Shown in pieces: positions 17,158 through 25,617 of a stretch of 64,000 nucleotides of DNA (positions are counted from its first letter, which is position 1; every line of letters starts with the position of its first letter). This stretch comes from Moritella sp. F3 (lineage in GTDB: Bacteria > Pseudomonadota > Gammaproteobacteria > Enterobacterales > Moritellaceae), in contig NZ_BLRL01000001.1 of the NCBI RefSeq assembly GCF_015082335.1, positions 558,001 to 622,000 of the forward strand. The letters are read 5' to 3'. The notes beneath the pieces are model-generated. The model was not told where the DNA came from, searched no databases, and was given only the letters and a program-made list of their open reading frames with translations. Made by a program: the position numbers and the translations under genes.

Positions 17158-17617
17158 AATTAGCACTCCGCTCTACAACCACTAACGTCGTGCGTTTAAA
17201 GTTTGATAAACGCTCAAAGCTATCAGAAAATCCTGCAACAAATAGCGCTTTATACGGATAAACCAAGGTAAATTCAGCGAAATCTTGTCCGTCAAAGTTA
17301 GCCACAAAATCATCATTTTGTAATGCCGCCAAACTGGTAAAATAATGGGCTTGAACAGTGATGTCGTTACCATTCAATAATGGTAATTTTTGTTCTGACA
17401 AGGTTAATTGTAATTTATCGGTTAAATCTTCACGCGAATGTTCCGCAACTAACTCTCGCGTTGCTGAAGATAAGGCCACATCAACCATACTGCTCACCAT
17501 CATAAAGCGGCTAATTTCGATCAATCCCAACAGCAATACAAAAAATGGTACAATTGTCACTGCAAATTCAATACTAACGCCACCTTGCTGACGGTTTCTC
17601 ATGTTAGACAAAATCAT
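17147..17617 (-). CDS. tadE: TadE-like pseudopilin
   Basis: 156 residues with RQQGGVSIEFAVTIVPFFVL at the N-terminus, the TadE signature: Gly before the cleavage site, Glu at +5 and a hydrophobic helix. The rest is a compact periplasmic domain. Like TadF it is expected to be cut by the pilus prepilin peptidase, whose gene is not in this cluster. The start overlaps the tadD stop (ATGA). Confidence 0.85.
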   Translation of the reverse strand: MILSNMRNRQQGGVSIEFAVTIVPFFVLLLGLIEISRFMMVSSMVDVALSSATRELVAEHSREDLTDKLQLTLSEQKLPLLNGNDITVQAHYFTSLAALQNDDFVANFDGQDFAEFTLVYPYKALFVAGFSDSFERLSNFKRTTLVVVERSANYAK

Positions 17618-18420
17618 TGCTTAACCTGCTCTGTCAATAACGATTCTTGCTGTAACTGGCCTTGATAAAGCTGCTGATAATAAGCAAGGTTATTTTCTAA
17701 TTCAGCTTTCGTTAGATCTTGTTTTGCAATTGTTTCTGCAGCTTCAACATCGCCCTTCATAGCAAAGGCCAAGGCCAAATTCTGACGGCTTTTAGACGTC
17801 GAACTACCACGTAAATAATGTGAATAAAGCACATCGATACCCTGCTGTGGTTGCCCATCTAAGATCCAGGCGAGTGCTAAATTATTACGGTATTCTAAAT
17901 TGTCAGGTGCATTAGCAAGCGCACCCGTGAACGCAGTTCTTGCTTGAGGGTAGTCCTTAAACAAGGCGTAATTAATGCCTAAACTGTTTAATGCTTTAGC
18001 ATCTTTAGGTAATAATTCAGCCGCTTTTTTTAAATCTAAAATAGCTCCCTCTAAGTTACCTAAACCTTGCTGTGCATTGCCTCTTTCACGTAATGTTTGA
18101 GCATATATAACAGATGACTTATTGGTATCTGCTAATATCAACGCCTGTGCTTGATTAAGATAATGCAGTGCTAAATCAAATTCTGACATTTGGTTATAAG
18201 CAGTCCCTATCGCTAACAACAGCTCGGTATCGTTTGGTTGCAAATCGAGTTGCTTACGATAAATAGAGATCGCACTGTCTGGTCGGCCACTATCAAGAGC
18301 CAACTGTGCCAGCTCACGATCTGAGTGCATTTCTTCGGCTTGGCTTAATTGATTAGTGCTACAGCCAGATAACATCAGCAAGCCAAACATAATAAATACT
18401 TTCGCCAGTGACTTTCTCAT
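17614..18420 (-). CDS. tadD: TadD-like TPR lipoprotein
   Basis: 268 residues from the ATG at 18420, with GGAGG six bases upstream; a GTG three bases earlier is possible. It is a lipoprotein: hydrophobic core then LMLSGC. At least four tetratricopeptide repeats follow between about residues 40 and 220 (for example AIGTAYNQMSEFDLALHYLN and LNSLGINYALFKDYPQARTA). TadD is the pilotin-like TPR lipoprotein of Tad systems, thought to help secretin assembly. It overlaps tadC and tadE. Confidence 0.87.
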   Translation of the reverse strand: MRKSLAKVFIMFGLLMLSGCSTNQLSQAEEMHSDRELAQLALDSGRPDSAISIYRKQLDLQPNDTELLLAIGTAYNQMSEFDLALHYLNQAQALILADTNKSSVIYAQTLRERGNAQQGLGNLEGAILDLKKAAELLPKDAKALNSLGINYALFKDYPQARTAFTGALANAPDNLEYRNNLALAWILDGQPQQGIDVLYSHYLRGSSTSKSRQNLALAFAMKGDVEAAETIAKQDLTKAELENNLAYYQQLYQGQLQQESLLTEQVKQ

Positions 18421-19304
18421 CACATGCCTCCAAGGCTATCTAATAATGCGATGATCGTTGGTGCAACAATCAGTACAACCACAGGTAGCATGATTAATAC
18501 CACCACAGGTAATGACATTTTCGCGGGGATCTTACCGACTCTCTCTTCTAGACGTAAATATTGATATTGACGGCTGTCACTGGCGATTAAACGCATCGTG
18601 GGTGCGATCTTACTGCCATATTTTTCGGCTTGAGATAAAGCGATAACCATGTTTTCAACTTCCACTAAACCCGTTCTTTCGGCCAAATTATTTAATGCCA
18701 TAATACGAGAATCCAATAAACGTAACTCCGCTTCAGTGATTAACCATTCACGTGATAATTCGGGTGTAACGGCTATCATTTCACGGCCAACACGTTGAAA
18801 TACGGCTTCCAAGGTTAAACCTGATTCGACACAAATAACCATTAAATCAAGCGCATCAGGTAACGCTAGCGCAATACGGTAATTAACCGTGCGGGCGCGC
18901 CATTTCAACCATTGTTCAGCTACAAGTCCACCAGAAATAGCAAAGATCAAGGTCTTAGCTATGGCGAATTTATCGGTATCAAAATCGACATACCATTGCC
19001 ACGCAATCGCGCTAATCAGCATTAAACTTAATTTGCACAATAAAAACGTCGCGCTTGCTCTTGGGCCATGAAACCCGGCTTTAACCAATAATGCGCTAAT
19101 ATCAGGCGCGACAGTTAAACGGCGTAACCAGTCAGTTTTTGACGCTGATTTACTTAAACCAAGGGACGAATATTGCTGCTGTGCCGATAATAATAGCAGT
19201 CGTTTTAACAGGAGCTCACGACGCTGTGCAGGAACACTAAATAACAATGCCATAACCGCGCCAGTAATAAGCAAAGTAACGGCAATCCATAAAGATAAAG
19301 ACAT
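18420..19304 (-). CDS. tadC: TadC inner-membrane platform protein
   Basis: 294 residues with a T2SF-type domain: membrane helices near the N-terminus, around residues 85-125 and at the C-terminus, and the conserved ALPDALDLMVICVESGLTLE segment in the middle. TadC pairs with TadB to form the inner-membrane platform that the TadA ATPase drives. The start overlaps the tadB stop (TAATG). Confidence 0.9.
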   Translation of the reverse strand: MSLSLWIAVTLLITGAVMALLFSVPAQRRELLLKRLLLLSAQQQYSSLGLSKSASKTDWLRRLTVAPDISALLVKAGFHGPRASATFLLCKLSLMLISAIAWQWYVDFDTDKFAIAKTLIFAISGGLVAEQWLKWRARTVNYRIALALPDALDLMVICVESGLTLEAVFQRVGREMIAVTPELSREWLITEAELRLLDSRIMALNNLAERTGLVEVENMVIALSQAEKYGSKIAPTMRLIASDSRQYQYLRLEERVGKIPAKMSLPVVVLIMLPVVVLIVAPTIIALLDSLGGM

Positions 19305-20239
19305 TAAGCTCTCACCTTCGTTAAAAAATGAATAATAGCGAAACCAAGAACCATACTGGTAAGCACATAACCTAAGACTAAATGCCCGCTAGGGTTTTGA
19401 GTTAACGTCATAAATGCACTGGGATTTTTAAAGAACATTACCGAGATAAGGACGACTGGCAAGCTTGCTAAAATAGCGGCAGTCATGCGCGGTTCGGCAG
19501 TTAAGCTTCTGATTTTCATCTTAATAGCTGCATTGTCATGCACCGTTCGACTCAAACTATGTAGAACCTCACGCAGCTGACCACCATTCTCTTCGTTTAA
19601 AATTAATGCCACGCTAAAGAAATGAAAACTCACATAAGGCAAACGAATACGCGCCTGCTTTAGCGCTTGCTTTAGGCCAATACCAATTTCTAATTTATCG
19701 CGGATCAAACCAAACTCTCGCCCCAATATCCCTTGTTGATAATCCGCTATTTGAGCGATAGCTTGCGGCACTGAAATACCTGCCGACACCGCCCGTGACA
19801 TTTGGCCTAACACTTGTGTGAAGCCAGCATTAAATTCACTATGTTGACGCACAGTCATGATCCAATAGCTCACAGCCAAAATCGATAAGATAACAATCGC
19901 AATAATCATCATTCTCATTGAAGGCGTAAAAAAAGGTAACGTAAACCAGACAACAACAGCCAAAATCGCTAACAATAGTTGTAGAACACGCTTAGCTTTA
20001 CGGTCAAATAAGGCGTCTATACGCGCTTTCAGATCGTGACAATATTGCAATAAAGGGCTCGTTTTTTGCGCCCAATGAAATAAAGTTGACGTCGCTTTAC
20101 TATCCGCACTATTCACTGCTGATATTGAACTTAACCGACGCTTTAATACCTGTCGTTGGCGCTGATACTGTAAGGCTTTGTAACTACTAAACACAAACAT
20201 AATCAATAACAACAGGCCTGTCACCATGACTGACATCAT
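19304..20239 (-). CDS. tadB: TadB inner-membrane platform protein
   Basis: 311 residues with a T2SF domain: QVLGQMSRAVSAGISVPQAI, then EFGLIRDKLEIGIGLKQAL, and a C-terminal helix pair. It is the partner of TadC in the secretion platform. The start overlaps the tadA stop, and GGGAG nine bases upstream supports the first ATG. Confidence 0.9.
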   Translation of the reverse strand: MMSVMVTGLLLLIMFVFSSYKALQYQRQRQVLKRRLSSISAVNSADSKATSTLFHWAQKTSPLLQYCHDLKARIDALFDRKAKRVLQLLLAILAVVVWFTLPFFTPSMRMMIIAIVILSILAVSYWIMTVRQHSEFNAGFTQVLGQMSRAVSAGISVPQAIAQIADYQQGILGREFGLIRDKLEIGIGLKQALKQARIRLPYVSFHFFSVALILNEENGGQLREVLHSLSRTVHDNAAIKMKIRSLTAEPRMTAAILASLPVVLISVMFFKNPSAFMTLTQNPSGHLVLGYVLTSMVLGFAIIHFLTKVRA

Positions 20240-21591
20240 CGTACTCCCATGGCTTGTTTCAACTGAGATTCAAGTTGGTAGTAACGCGCCTTTTCACTAA
20301 ATCGCGGCAATATTTTAGTGGATAAAAACTCGCCAACAAGATCGCCATTAACGCCCATTTGCTGATAATCAAAATGGAACAAATCATGAGTAAGATATTG
20401 ATCGCCTTCAAGGCCGACTACTTCGGTAATATTAACCACTCGACGTTTACCGTCTCGCATACGCTCCACTTGCACAACAACATCCAAGGTGCTGGCTATC
20501 TGGCGGCGTAAAGCAGACACAGGTAAATTAACCTCTGCCATTAACAACATGTTTTCTAAACGGATTAACGCATCGTGCGGTGTATTGGCATGCAGCGTTG
20601 ACATAGAACCATCATGGCCAGTATTCATCGCCTGCATCATATCAAACGCTTCAGCGCCACGGACTTCACCTAAAATAATTCGGTCAGGACGCATCCGCAA
20701 TGCATTACGTAACAATTCACGTTGGCCAATGGCTGCAGCGCCTTCGATATTCGCAGGTCTTGTTTCAATGCTCACCACATGTGGTTGCTGTAATTTTAAT
20801 TCTGCAGCATCTTCAATCGTAATAATGCGTTCATCAGGTGAAATACCAAACGACAACGCATTCAGTAATGTTGTTTTACCTGCACCGGTACCACCCGAAA
20901 TCAGAACATTAACTCGGGAACGAGCAATAATATTCAGCACACTCGCCATATCAGACGACATGGCACCGAGCGCTGCAAGTTGCTGCAAGCTATGTTTTTG
21001 CTCATTAAATTTACGGATAGAAATACACGTACCATTTAATGCCAATGGTGGAATAAGCACATTCACACGGCTGCCGTTAGGTAAACGCGCATCAACCATC
21101 GGCGTTGTTTCATCAACACGGCGACCTATACGGCTCACTATTCGGCGCGCTAAATTCAATACATGCTCTTCATCGCGAAAATGAACATCTGCGCGTTTGA
21201 CCTTACCGCGATATTCAACGAATACCTCTCTATGACCATTAACCATGATGTCTGTTATCTCAGGATCATCCATTAACACTTGTAAAGGACCCAACCCCAG
21301 CATTTCATCAACAAGGCGCTGGCTGATATTACGCTGTTCAGTACCCCCAATTGGAAATTGCTGGCGAGCAGCAATATCACCGACGGCTTCAAACGTGCGT
21401 ACTTCAAGTTCTTCAGGCGTCAGCGTGACAACGACTGCAGGAGCAATGATCGCCATTATTTCTTGTTGGATTACACGAAAACGTTGCTCTTCAACATTAC
21501 TACTCGGTGTTACGTCCGCAACATCTGTGGATACAGATAATGTCAGCAATGACTCAGCTGGCGTCAGTGTTACTGTATTAGTTCCAAACAT
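20236..21591 (-). CDS. tadA: TadA/CpaF secretion ATPase
   Basis: 451 residues from the ATG at 21591, with GGGGG five bases upstream; a GTG directly before it is an alternative. This is a VirB11-like ATPase: N-terminal domain with MLGLGPLQVLMDDPEITDIM, Walker A ISGGTGAGKTTLLN, Asp box TIEDAAELKL, Walker B RPDRIILGEVRG and His box STLHAN. It powers both assembly and retraction of Flp pili in characterised Tad systems. It overlaps tadZ and tadB. Confidence 0.93.
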   Translation of the reverse strand: MFGTNTVTLTPAESLLTLSVSTDVADVTPSSNVEEQRFRVIQQEIMAIIAPAVVVTLTPEELEVRTFEAVGDIAARQQFPIGGTEQRNISQRLVDEMLGLGPLQVLMDDPEITDIMVNGHREVFVEYRGKVKRADVHFRDEEHVLNLARRIVSRIGRRVDETTPMVDARLPNGSRVNVLIPPLALNGTCISIRKFNEQKHSLQQLAALGAMSSDMASVLNIIARSRVNVLISGGTGAGKTTLLNALSFGISPDERIITIEDAAELKLQQPHVVSIETRPANIEGAAAIGQRELLRNALRMRPDRIILGEVRGAEAFDMMQAMNTGHDGSMSTLHANTPHDALIRLENMLLMAEVNLPVSALRRQIASTLDVVVQVERMRDGKRRVVNITEVVGLEGDQYLTHDLFHFDYQQMGVNGDLVGEFLSTKILPRFSEKARYYQLESQLKQAMGVR

Positions 21592-22409
21592 CACGCCCCC
21601 TTACGCCAGCGAAACACACTAGACTTTGATTCTTTTGATTCACCGTTAATAACAGCAACCAGTTTTTTCAATGCTTTTGCACTGCGGCTTTTTTGATTAA
21701 TAGCCAATAAGCCGAGCGCATTACCTGTCCGCATATCCTCTGGAGAATACGGGATTTCAACATCCAATTTACGGTTTAAAGTCGCCGCAACATCATTAGC
21801 CGTAATTAAAGATTGTGCTTCGGGTTTCGTGTGATTAAGTACCACTATCGTGCGAGTCGCTAATGAGCCCGTCGATGCTAATTTCGTCAATAATTGATTG
21901 CTACTGCGGATCGATGCCAATGTTGGTTCAACAATCACCACACGAATATCACTGCGATTTAACGTTTCAAAGCCCACTTTATCGCGTAAGCAGAATGCAG
22001 GAATATCCCAAATAACATGGTTTGCTTGTTCTAGGCAAAAGTCAGATACTTTATCCATACTTGCAACATCTGGCCAAAAATGCAGTTCAAAGCCAGATGC
22101 ATAACCGGTAAATAGATATAAATCATCATTAACCTTAACCCCGCTACGTTGATAGATAACAGGCTCTAAGCGGTCTGGGAATTGCAGCATTTCTAGCAAT
22201 GCGTTGTTCGCTTGTACACTGAATTGTAAGTCTAAATCACCAGTCAAAAAATCAAGGTCTGCACAAGCGACACTGCTCTGACTCCGTTGAGATAAACCCC
22301 AAGCAATATTGGCGATTAACGAGGTAGTACCAGCGCCACCTTTGGCACTCACGACTGCGATCTTATTACGTTTTACATCACTATTCGCGATTGGATTAGA
22401 CGCTTGCAT
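21591..22409 (-). CDS. tadZ: TadZ/CpaE ParA-like protein
   Basis: 272 residues from an ATG with AGGAGGG upstream. The MinD/ParA fold begins at residue 16 with a deviant Walker A, KGGAGTTS, where the usual GKT lysine is missing, as is normal for TadZ. TadZ localises the Tad machine to the pole. The N-terminal response-regulator-like domain of many CpaE proteins is absent, so this is a short version. It overlaps tadA by 3 bp and follows cpaD with a 2-bp gap. Confidence 0.87.
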   Translation of the reverse strand: MQASNPIANSDVKRNKIAVVSAKGGAGTTSLIANIAWGLSQRSQSSVACADLDFLTGDLDLQFSVQANNALLEMLQFPDRLEPVIYQRSGVKVNDDLYLFTGYASGFELHFWPDVASMDKVSDFCLEQANHVIWDIPAFCLRDKVGFETLNRSDIRVVIVEPTLASIRSSNQLLTKLASTGSLATRTIVVLNHTKPEAQSLITANDVAATLNRKLDVEIPYSPEDMRTGNALGLLAINQKSRSAKALKKLVAVINGESKESKSSVFRWRKGA

Positions 22410-22411
22410 AA

Positions 22412-23041
22412 TTACAGCCCTCCTAAGCTAGACGAAATACTACTGCTGTTATTTTTATCTGCTTGTTCGCTATTGCTGGTCGTTGGCTGATAATAAGTAT
22501 CCACTCTTGATACAGCTTTACGGCCCTCTGTTGCATCGAGCGTACGCCCAACAGCAAGGTCTCTTGGTGTTGCAACCATTTGCGCTAAAGCGCTAGCATT
22601 AGCGCAACCAAAGTTAGGACTCGATTTGAATTCATTTAACACACTGTGTTTCTGCTTCCCTGCAACACAATGCGGTACAAGGCTACGATAAGATTCAACG
22701 AATAGGGCTACATCAGCGACCGTCGATGTTTCACCCGCTTCGCTCGTTACCTGAGATGGATATACACCAGCCTGTTTTAACAATGCCGTTAATGCAGGTA
22801 CCGCACTAGCGCCTTTGTTGCTATAAGTGGCTATTTTTATTCGTAACGCTGACAAATCACCACGTTGATAAATAAATTCATTCAACGCGGCTTGATCACT
22901 TTGTGATAATCCCTTTTGATCCAGTTGTAACGCTATTTTGTGCGTAACCGCTTCTACTTGAACTTCTGGTTGACGCTGTACAGAATCAATTGCACAAGCA
23001 CTCAACAAACCACACATTATTAATATCGAAAATATCCGCAT
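22412..23041 (-). CDS. CpaD/RcpB-type pilus biogenesis lipoprotein
   Basis: 209 residues from the ATG at 23041 (GAGGTAGTT upstream); the longer frame to 23110 overlaps the secretin and lacks support. Lipoprotein signal with lipobox LLSAC. The C-terminal half has the CpaD signature: NFGCANASALAQMVATPRDL and GRKAVSRVDTYY. CpaD/RcpB is an outer-membrane partner of the secretin that helps gate or stabilise it. Its position between secretin and tadZ matches the rcpC-rcpA-rcpB-tadZ order. Confidence 0.82.
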   Translation of the reverse strand: MRIFSILIMCGLLSACAIDSVQRQPEVQVEAVTHKIALQLDQKGLSQSDQAALNEFIYQRGDLSALRIKIATYSNKGASAVPALTALLKQAGVYPSQVTSEAGETSTVADVALFVESYRSLVPHCVAGKQKHSVLNEFKSSPNFGCANASALAQMVATPRDLAVGRTLDATEGRKAVSRVDTYYQPTTSNSEQADKNNSSSISSSLGGL

Positions 23042-23048
23042 AACTACC

Positions 23049-24446
23049 TCAGTAATAAAATCCGTTATCGCCAAGCAGTCGCGGTTGGCGATTGTCAGTA
23101 CGATCTTCATTGGCTGTTGAACTTGTTGTTTGTTTTTCTATTGGCCACGCTAATAACCGTTCAACATCACTCATCGGGATCAAACCATCTGTTGGCAACG
23201 CGAATGTGTCAGAACGAGTCGGTTGCACTAAATAAGCCGTCGCAATAATAATGAGTTCCGTTTCTTCACGTTGAAATTCAGTTGAACGGAATAGCGCGCC
23301 AAGTACTGGAATATCACCCAACAATGGCATTTTTTGTAACTGCTCAATATCTTTTGATTGCAATAACCCACCCAATGCAAAGCTTTGACCACTGGCCAGT
23401 TCTACCGTCGTGGCAGCGCGGCGCGTCACAAACGTAGGGAATGAAGAACTACCTCCCTGTCCGCCAATTTGCACGCTTGTTTCCGAAGAGACAGTGCTTA
23501 CTTCAGAAAATACTTGCAGGCTAATTTGGTTAGCACTTAATACCGTCGGTTTAAAATCAAGCTTCACACCAAACTGTTTATACTCAACAGACGCAGTGTC
23601 GTTATAAACCAAAGGTAGTGGGATCTCGCCACCAACAAGAAACGAAGCTTCTTCACCACTCATCGCAGTTAAATTAGGTTCTGCGAGTACTGACATCATG
23701 CCGTTAGTTGCCAATGCATCAACAATTACCGACAAGTCAGCCCAACCTGCAGGGTTAACCCCCCCAAGTTTGCCACCGTAATTATCTAAAAAGGCAAATG
23801 TACCAGTACCAAAACCTTGTGAACCCCATTTAATGCCCAGTTTGTTAGACACTTTACGAGAGACCTCGGCAATACGAATACGTAAATTAACTTGATTTGG
23901 CATGGTGACTTGTAATTGATTGATCAATTCATCGTCATCCGTCTTAGCGACTGGTGCGGCAGCAGGTGCGCCAGCTTCCGCGCTAGCACCTTGTTGAATC
24001 TCACTTGATTTTGCTAATGCAGAGACATAACCTTCAGATAAACGAACTATCTTTTCCGCCATGCTGGCTGTCGGTACTTGCCCTTTTAAAAACAACTTAC
24101 CGGCGGTTGATTCGGCGTTAAATAATGCATCAGGAAATTCATTATGAATTAGATCGTTAAGCTCTATGACATTATGATTTACCTTCACTGTCGCTGAATA
24201 AATAACGTTTTCTTTAGCATCCAGTACATACAAAGATGTACTCCCTGTTTTTTTACCGAACACCATGATCTTGGTATTGGTTAAAGTTTGGTAATCGGCA
24301 ATACCACTACTCGCGATGAAAATAGACTTAGCAGTACTTGGCAGCACCACTAATCGCGCTTTGTTTAATACCACATCTAAAGTCTGCGCTTGTAATACTG
24401 TGCTCAGTAGTAATAACGACAATGCGCTCACTAATTGTTTAATCAT
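23049..24446 (-). CDS. rcpA: Tad secretin (RcpA/CpaC)
   Basis: 465 residues from the ATG at 24446 (GGAAACGAAA upstream); an in-frame ATG at 24461 is possible. Signal peptide, then the N-terminal pilus secretin domain (ARLVVLPSTAKSIFIASSGI), a BON-like region, an Ala/Pro-rich linker near residue 155, and the secretin core: VPLLGDIPVLGALFRS-like motif (MPLLGDIPVLGALFRSTEF) and the preceding ALGGLLQSKD. It forms the outer-membrane channel for Flp pili. It overlaps cpaB by 8 bp. Confidence 0.92.
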   Translation of the reverse strand: MIKQLVSALSLLLLSTVLQAQTLDVVLNKARLVVLPSTAKSIFIASSGIADYQTLTNTKIMVFGKKTGSTSLYVLDAKENVIYSATVKVNHNVIELNDLIHNEFPDALFNAESTAGKLFLKGQVPTASMAEKIVRLSEGYVSALAKSSEIQQGASAEAGAPAAAPVAKTDDDELINQLQVTMPNQVNLRIRIAEVSRKVSNKLGIKWGSQGFGTGTFAFLDNYGGKLGGVNPAGWADLSVIVDALATNGMMSVLAEPNLTAMSGEEASFLVGGEIPLPLVYNDTASVEYKQFGVKLDFKPTVLSANQISLQVFSEVSTVSSETSVQIGGQGGSSSFPTFVTRRAATTVELASGQSFALGGLLQSKDIEQLQKMPLLGDIPVLGALFRSTEFQREETELIIIATAYLVQPTRSDTFALPTDGLIPMSDVERLLAWPIEKQTTSSTANEDRTDNRQPRLLGDNGFYY

Positions 24447-25305
24447 TTTCGTTTCCAGCATTATTCATCACTCGTTTTTCTTTAGCGCGAAATTCAACTA
24501 AACCTATATCCGGTTGGACTTGTTTAATTGCAGGTAAAATATCATCGACATTGATAGCTGCGATTGCTGCATTATCTGTATCTAAGTTGTTTTTACTGCG
24601 TAAGACCATCGACAATGTACCCAGTTGATTTGCTAACGTAATTTGATTTGCTTGTGTCGGTGAAACTTCTAGCGTCACGGTACTATTATCTGGAAGTACG
24701 CCTTTATTGTTTTTTTGCTTTTCCATATAACGCGTAAGCAGTAAGGCATCATTAAATGCCAACACTCGGACCTTCTGCGCGATAGTTTTAACGTATAAAC
24801 TTTGGGTTTCATTACCACGAGAACGAAGTTCTTGCTCTTTTGATGCCAGCAGTAATACATCAACATGATCACCAGGACCAATTAAGCCAGAGTTAGCCGT
24901 TACTTGATCAACAGGTACTGAAACTGCACGATAACCGGGACGTAACATCACCGACAAAAAACCACCTTGTTCAGGTTTCAAAAAATCTGACGGGCTTAAT
25001 ATTTGTCCTGCGACAAAATCATCCGCAGCTACGGTATTTTTTAATGTCGACATTAAAAATGTGGCTTTATCAATAAAATCGATACGGGCACTAAGATCCT
25101 GTTCATTGACCGTTTTCCAGGCAAATAACGAGGCGCTATAAGGACGACCAATAGCGATATTTTGCGTGGTAACAAGTACTTCATAATTCTTAACTACATC
25201 CTGTTTAGACGTGCTTTTTACTGGCGCCGACAAGCTGAAAAATAGCCAAATCAACCCAAGTAAAGACGTACAAACAGACAGATAAACTAAACGTTTTGCA
25301 TGCAT
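24439..25305 (-). CDS. rcpC: CpaB/RcpC pilus assembly protein with SAF domain
   Basis: 288 residues. A membrane anchor/signal lies at residues 7-27, then a SAF domain (TTQNIAIGRPYSASLFAW ... AGQILSPSDF) and the CpaB core with GYRAVSVPVDQVTANSGLIG and PGDHVDVLLL. CpaB proteins are periplasmic partners of the secretin. Only 55 bp separates it from flp, with no room for the tadV peptidase gene usually found there. Confidence 0.9.
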   Translation of the reverse strand: MHAKRLVYLSVCTSLLGLIWLFFSLSAPVKSTSKQDVVKNYEVLVTTQNIAIGRPYSASLFAWKTVNEQDLSARIDFIDKATFLMSTLKNTVAADDFVAGQILSPSDFLKPEQGGFLSVMLRPGYRAVSVPVDQVTANSGLIGPGDHVDVLLLASKEQELRSRGNETQSLYVKTIAQKVRVLAFNDALLLTRYMEKQKNNKGVLPDNSTVTLEVSPTQANQITLANQLGTLSMVLRSKNNLDTDNAAIAAINVDDILPAIKQVQPDIGLVEFRAKEKRVMNNAGNEND

Positions 25306-25360
25306 AATTGTTACTTCTATTAATACGGCCGAAACCGTATATTCTCAGAGTTAATGTTTA

Positions 25361-25540
25361 TTATTTATCAGCTTTGACTGTATCCAGCTTTTCAATGACA
25401 GACTCATAGGTCTGCTCAATCGCATTCGAAAGCTTGCCGTCAGAACCAAGAAATTGCAGCATAAGAAGTGACATTGCAGCCGCTAAAATTGCGTATTCAA
25501 TTGCTGCAGCACCACGTTGTTTTTGTTTGTTGTTTTTCAT
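25361..25540 (-). CDS. flp: Flp major pilin
   Basis: 59 residues from the ATG at 25540 (AGAGA upstream); the longer frame to 25585 lacks a ribosome site. The class IVb prepilin pattern is clear: a short basic leader (KNNKQKQRG), cleavage after Gly, then AAAIEYAILAAAMSLLML with Glu at +5 and Tyr at +6. This is the main subunit of the Tad pilus. It is the first tad gene. A hairpin at 25570-25595 separates it from the upstream lipoprotein gene. Confidence 0.92.
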   Translation of the reverse strand: MKNNKQKQRGAAAIEYAILAAAMSLLMLQFLGSDGKLSNAIEQTYESVIEKLDTVKADK

Positions 25541-25569
25541 TTTTGTCTCTCTTATTTTTATAGTTAGGT

Positions 25570-25595
25570 TTGGCAACCAAATCATAGGTTGCCAA
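25570..25595. other. 9-bp perfect hairpin upstream of flp
   Basis: TTGGCAACC (25570-25578) pairs with GGTTGCCAA (25587-25595) over 8 bases. No T-run follows on the leftward strand, so it may be a processing or stabilising hairpin between the lipoprotein and flp messages rather than a full terminator. An operator is also possible. Confidence 0.5.
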
Positions 25596-25617
25596 TTTTA
25601 AATTGATTACCTTGTTA

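Noticed and set aside
20489..21184. 231-codon open frame opposite tadA
   Set aside because: It lies wholly antisense to a conserved ATPase gene, has no ribosome site or family features and an odd Ser/Arg/Cys-rich composition; a shadow frame.
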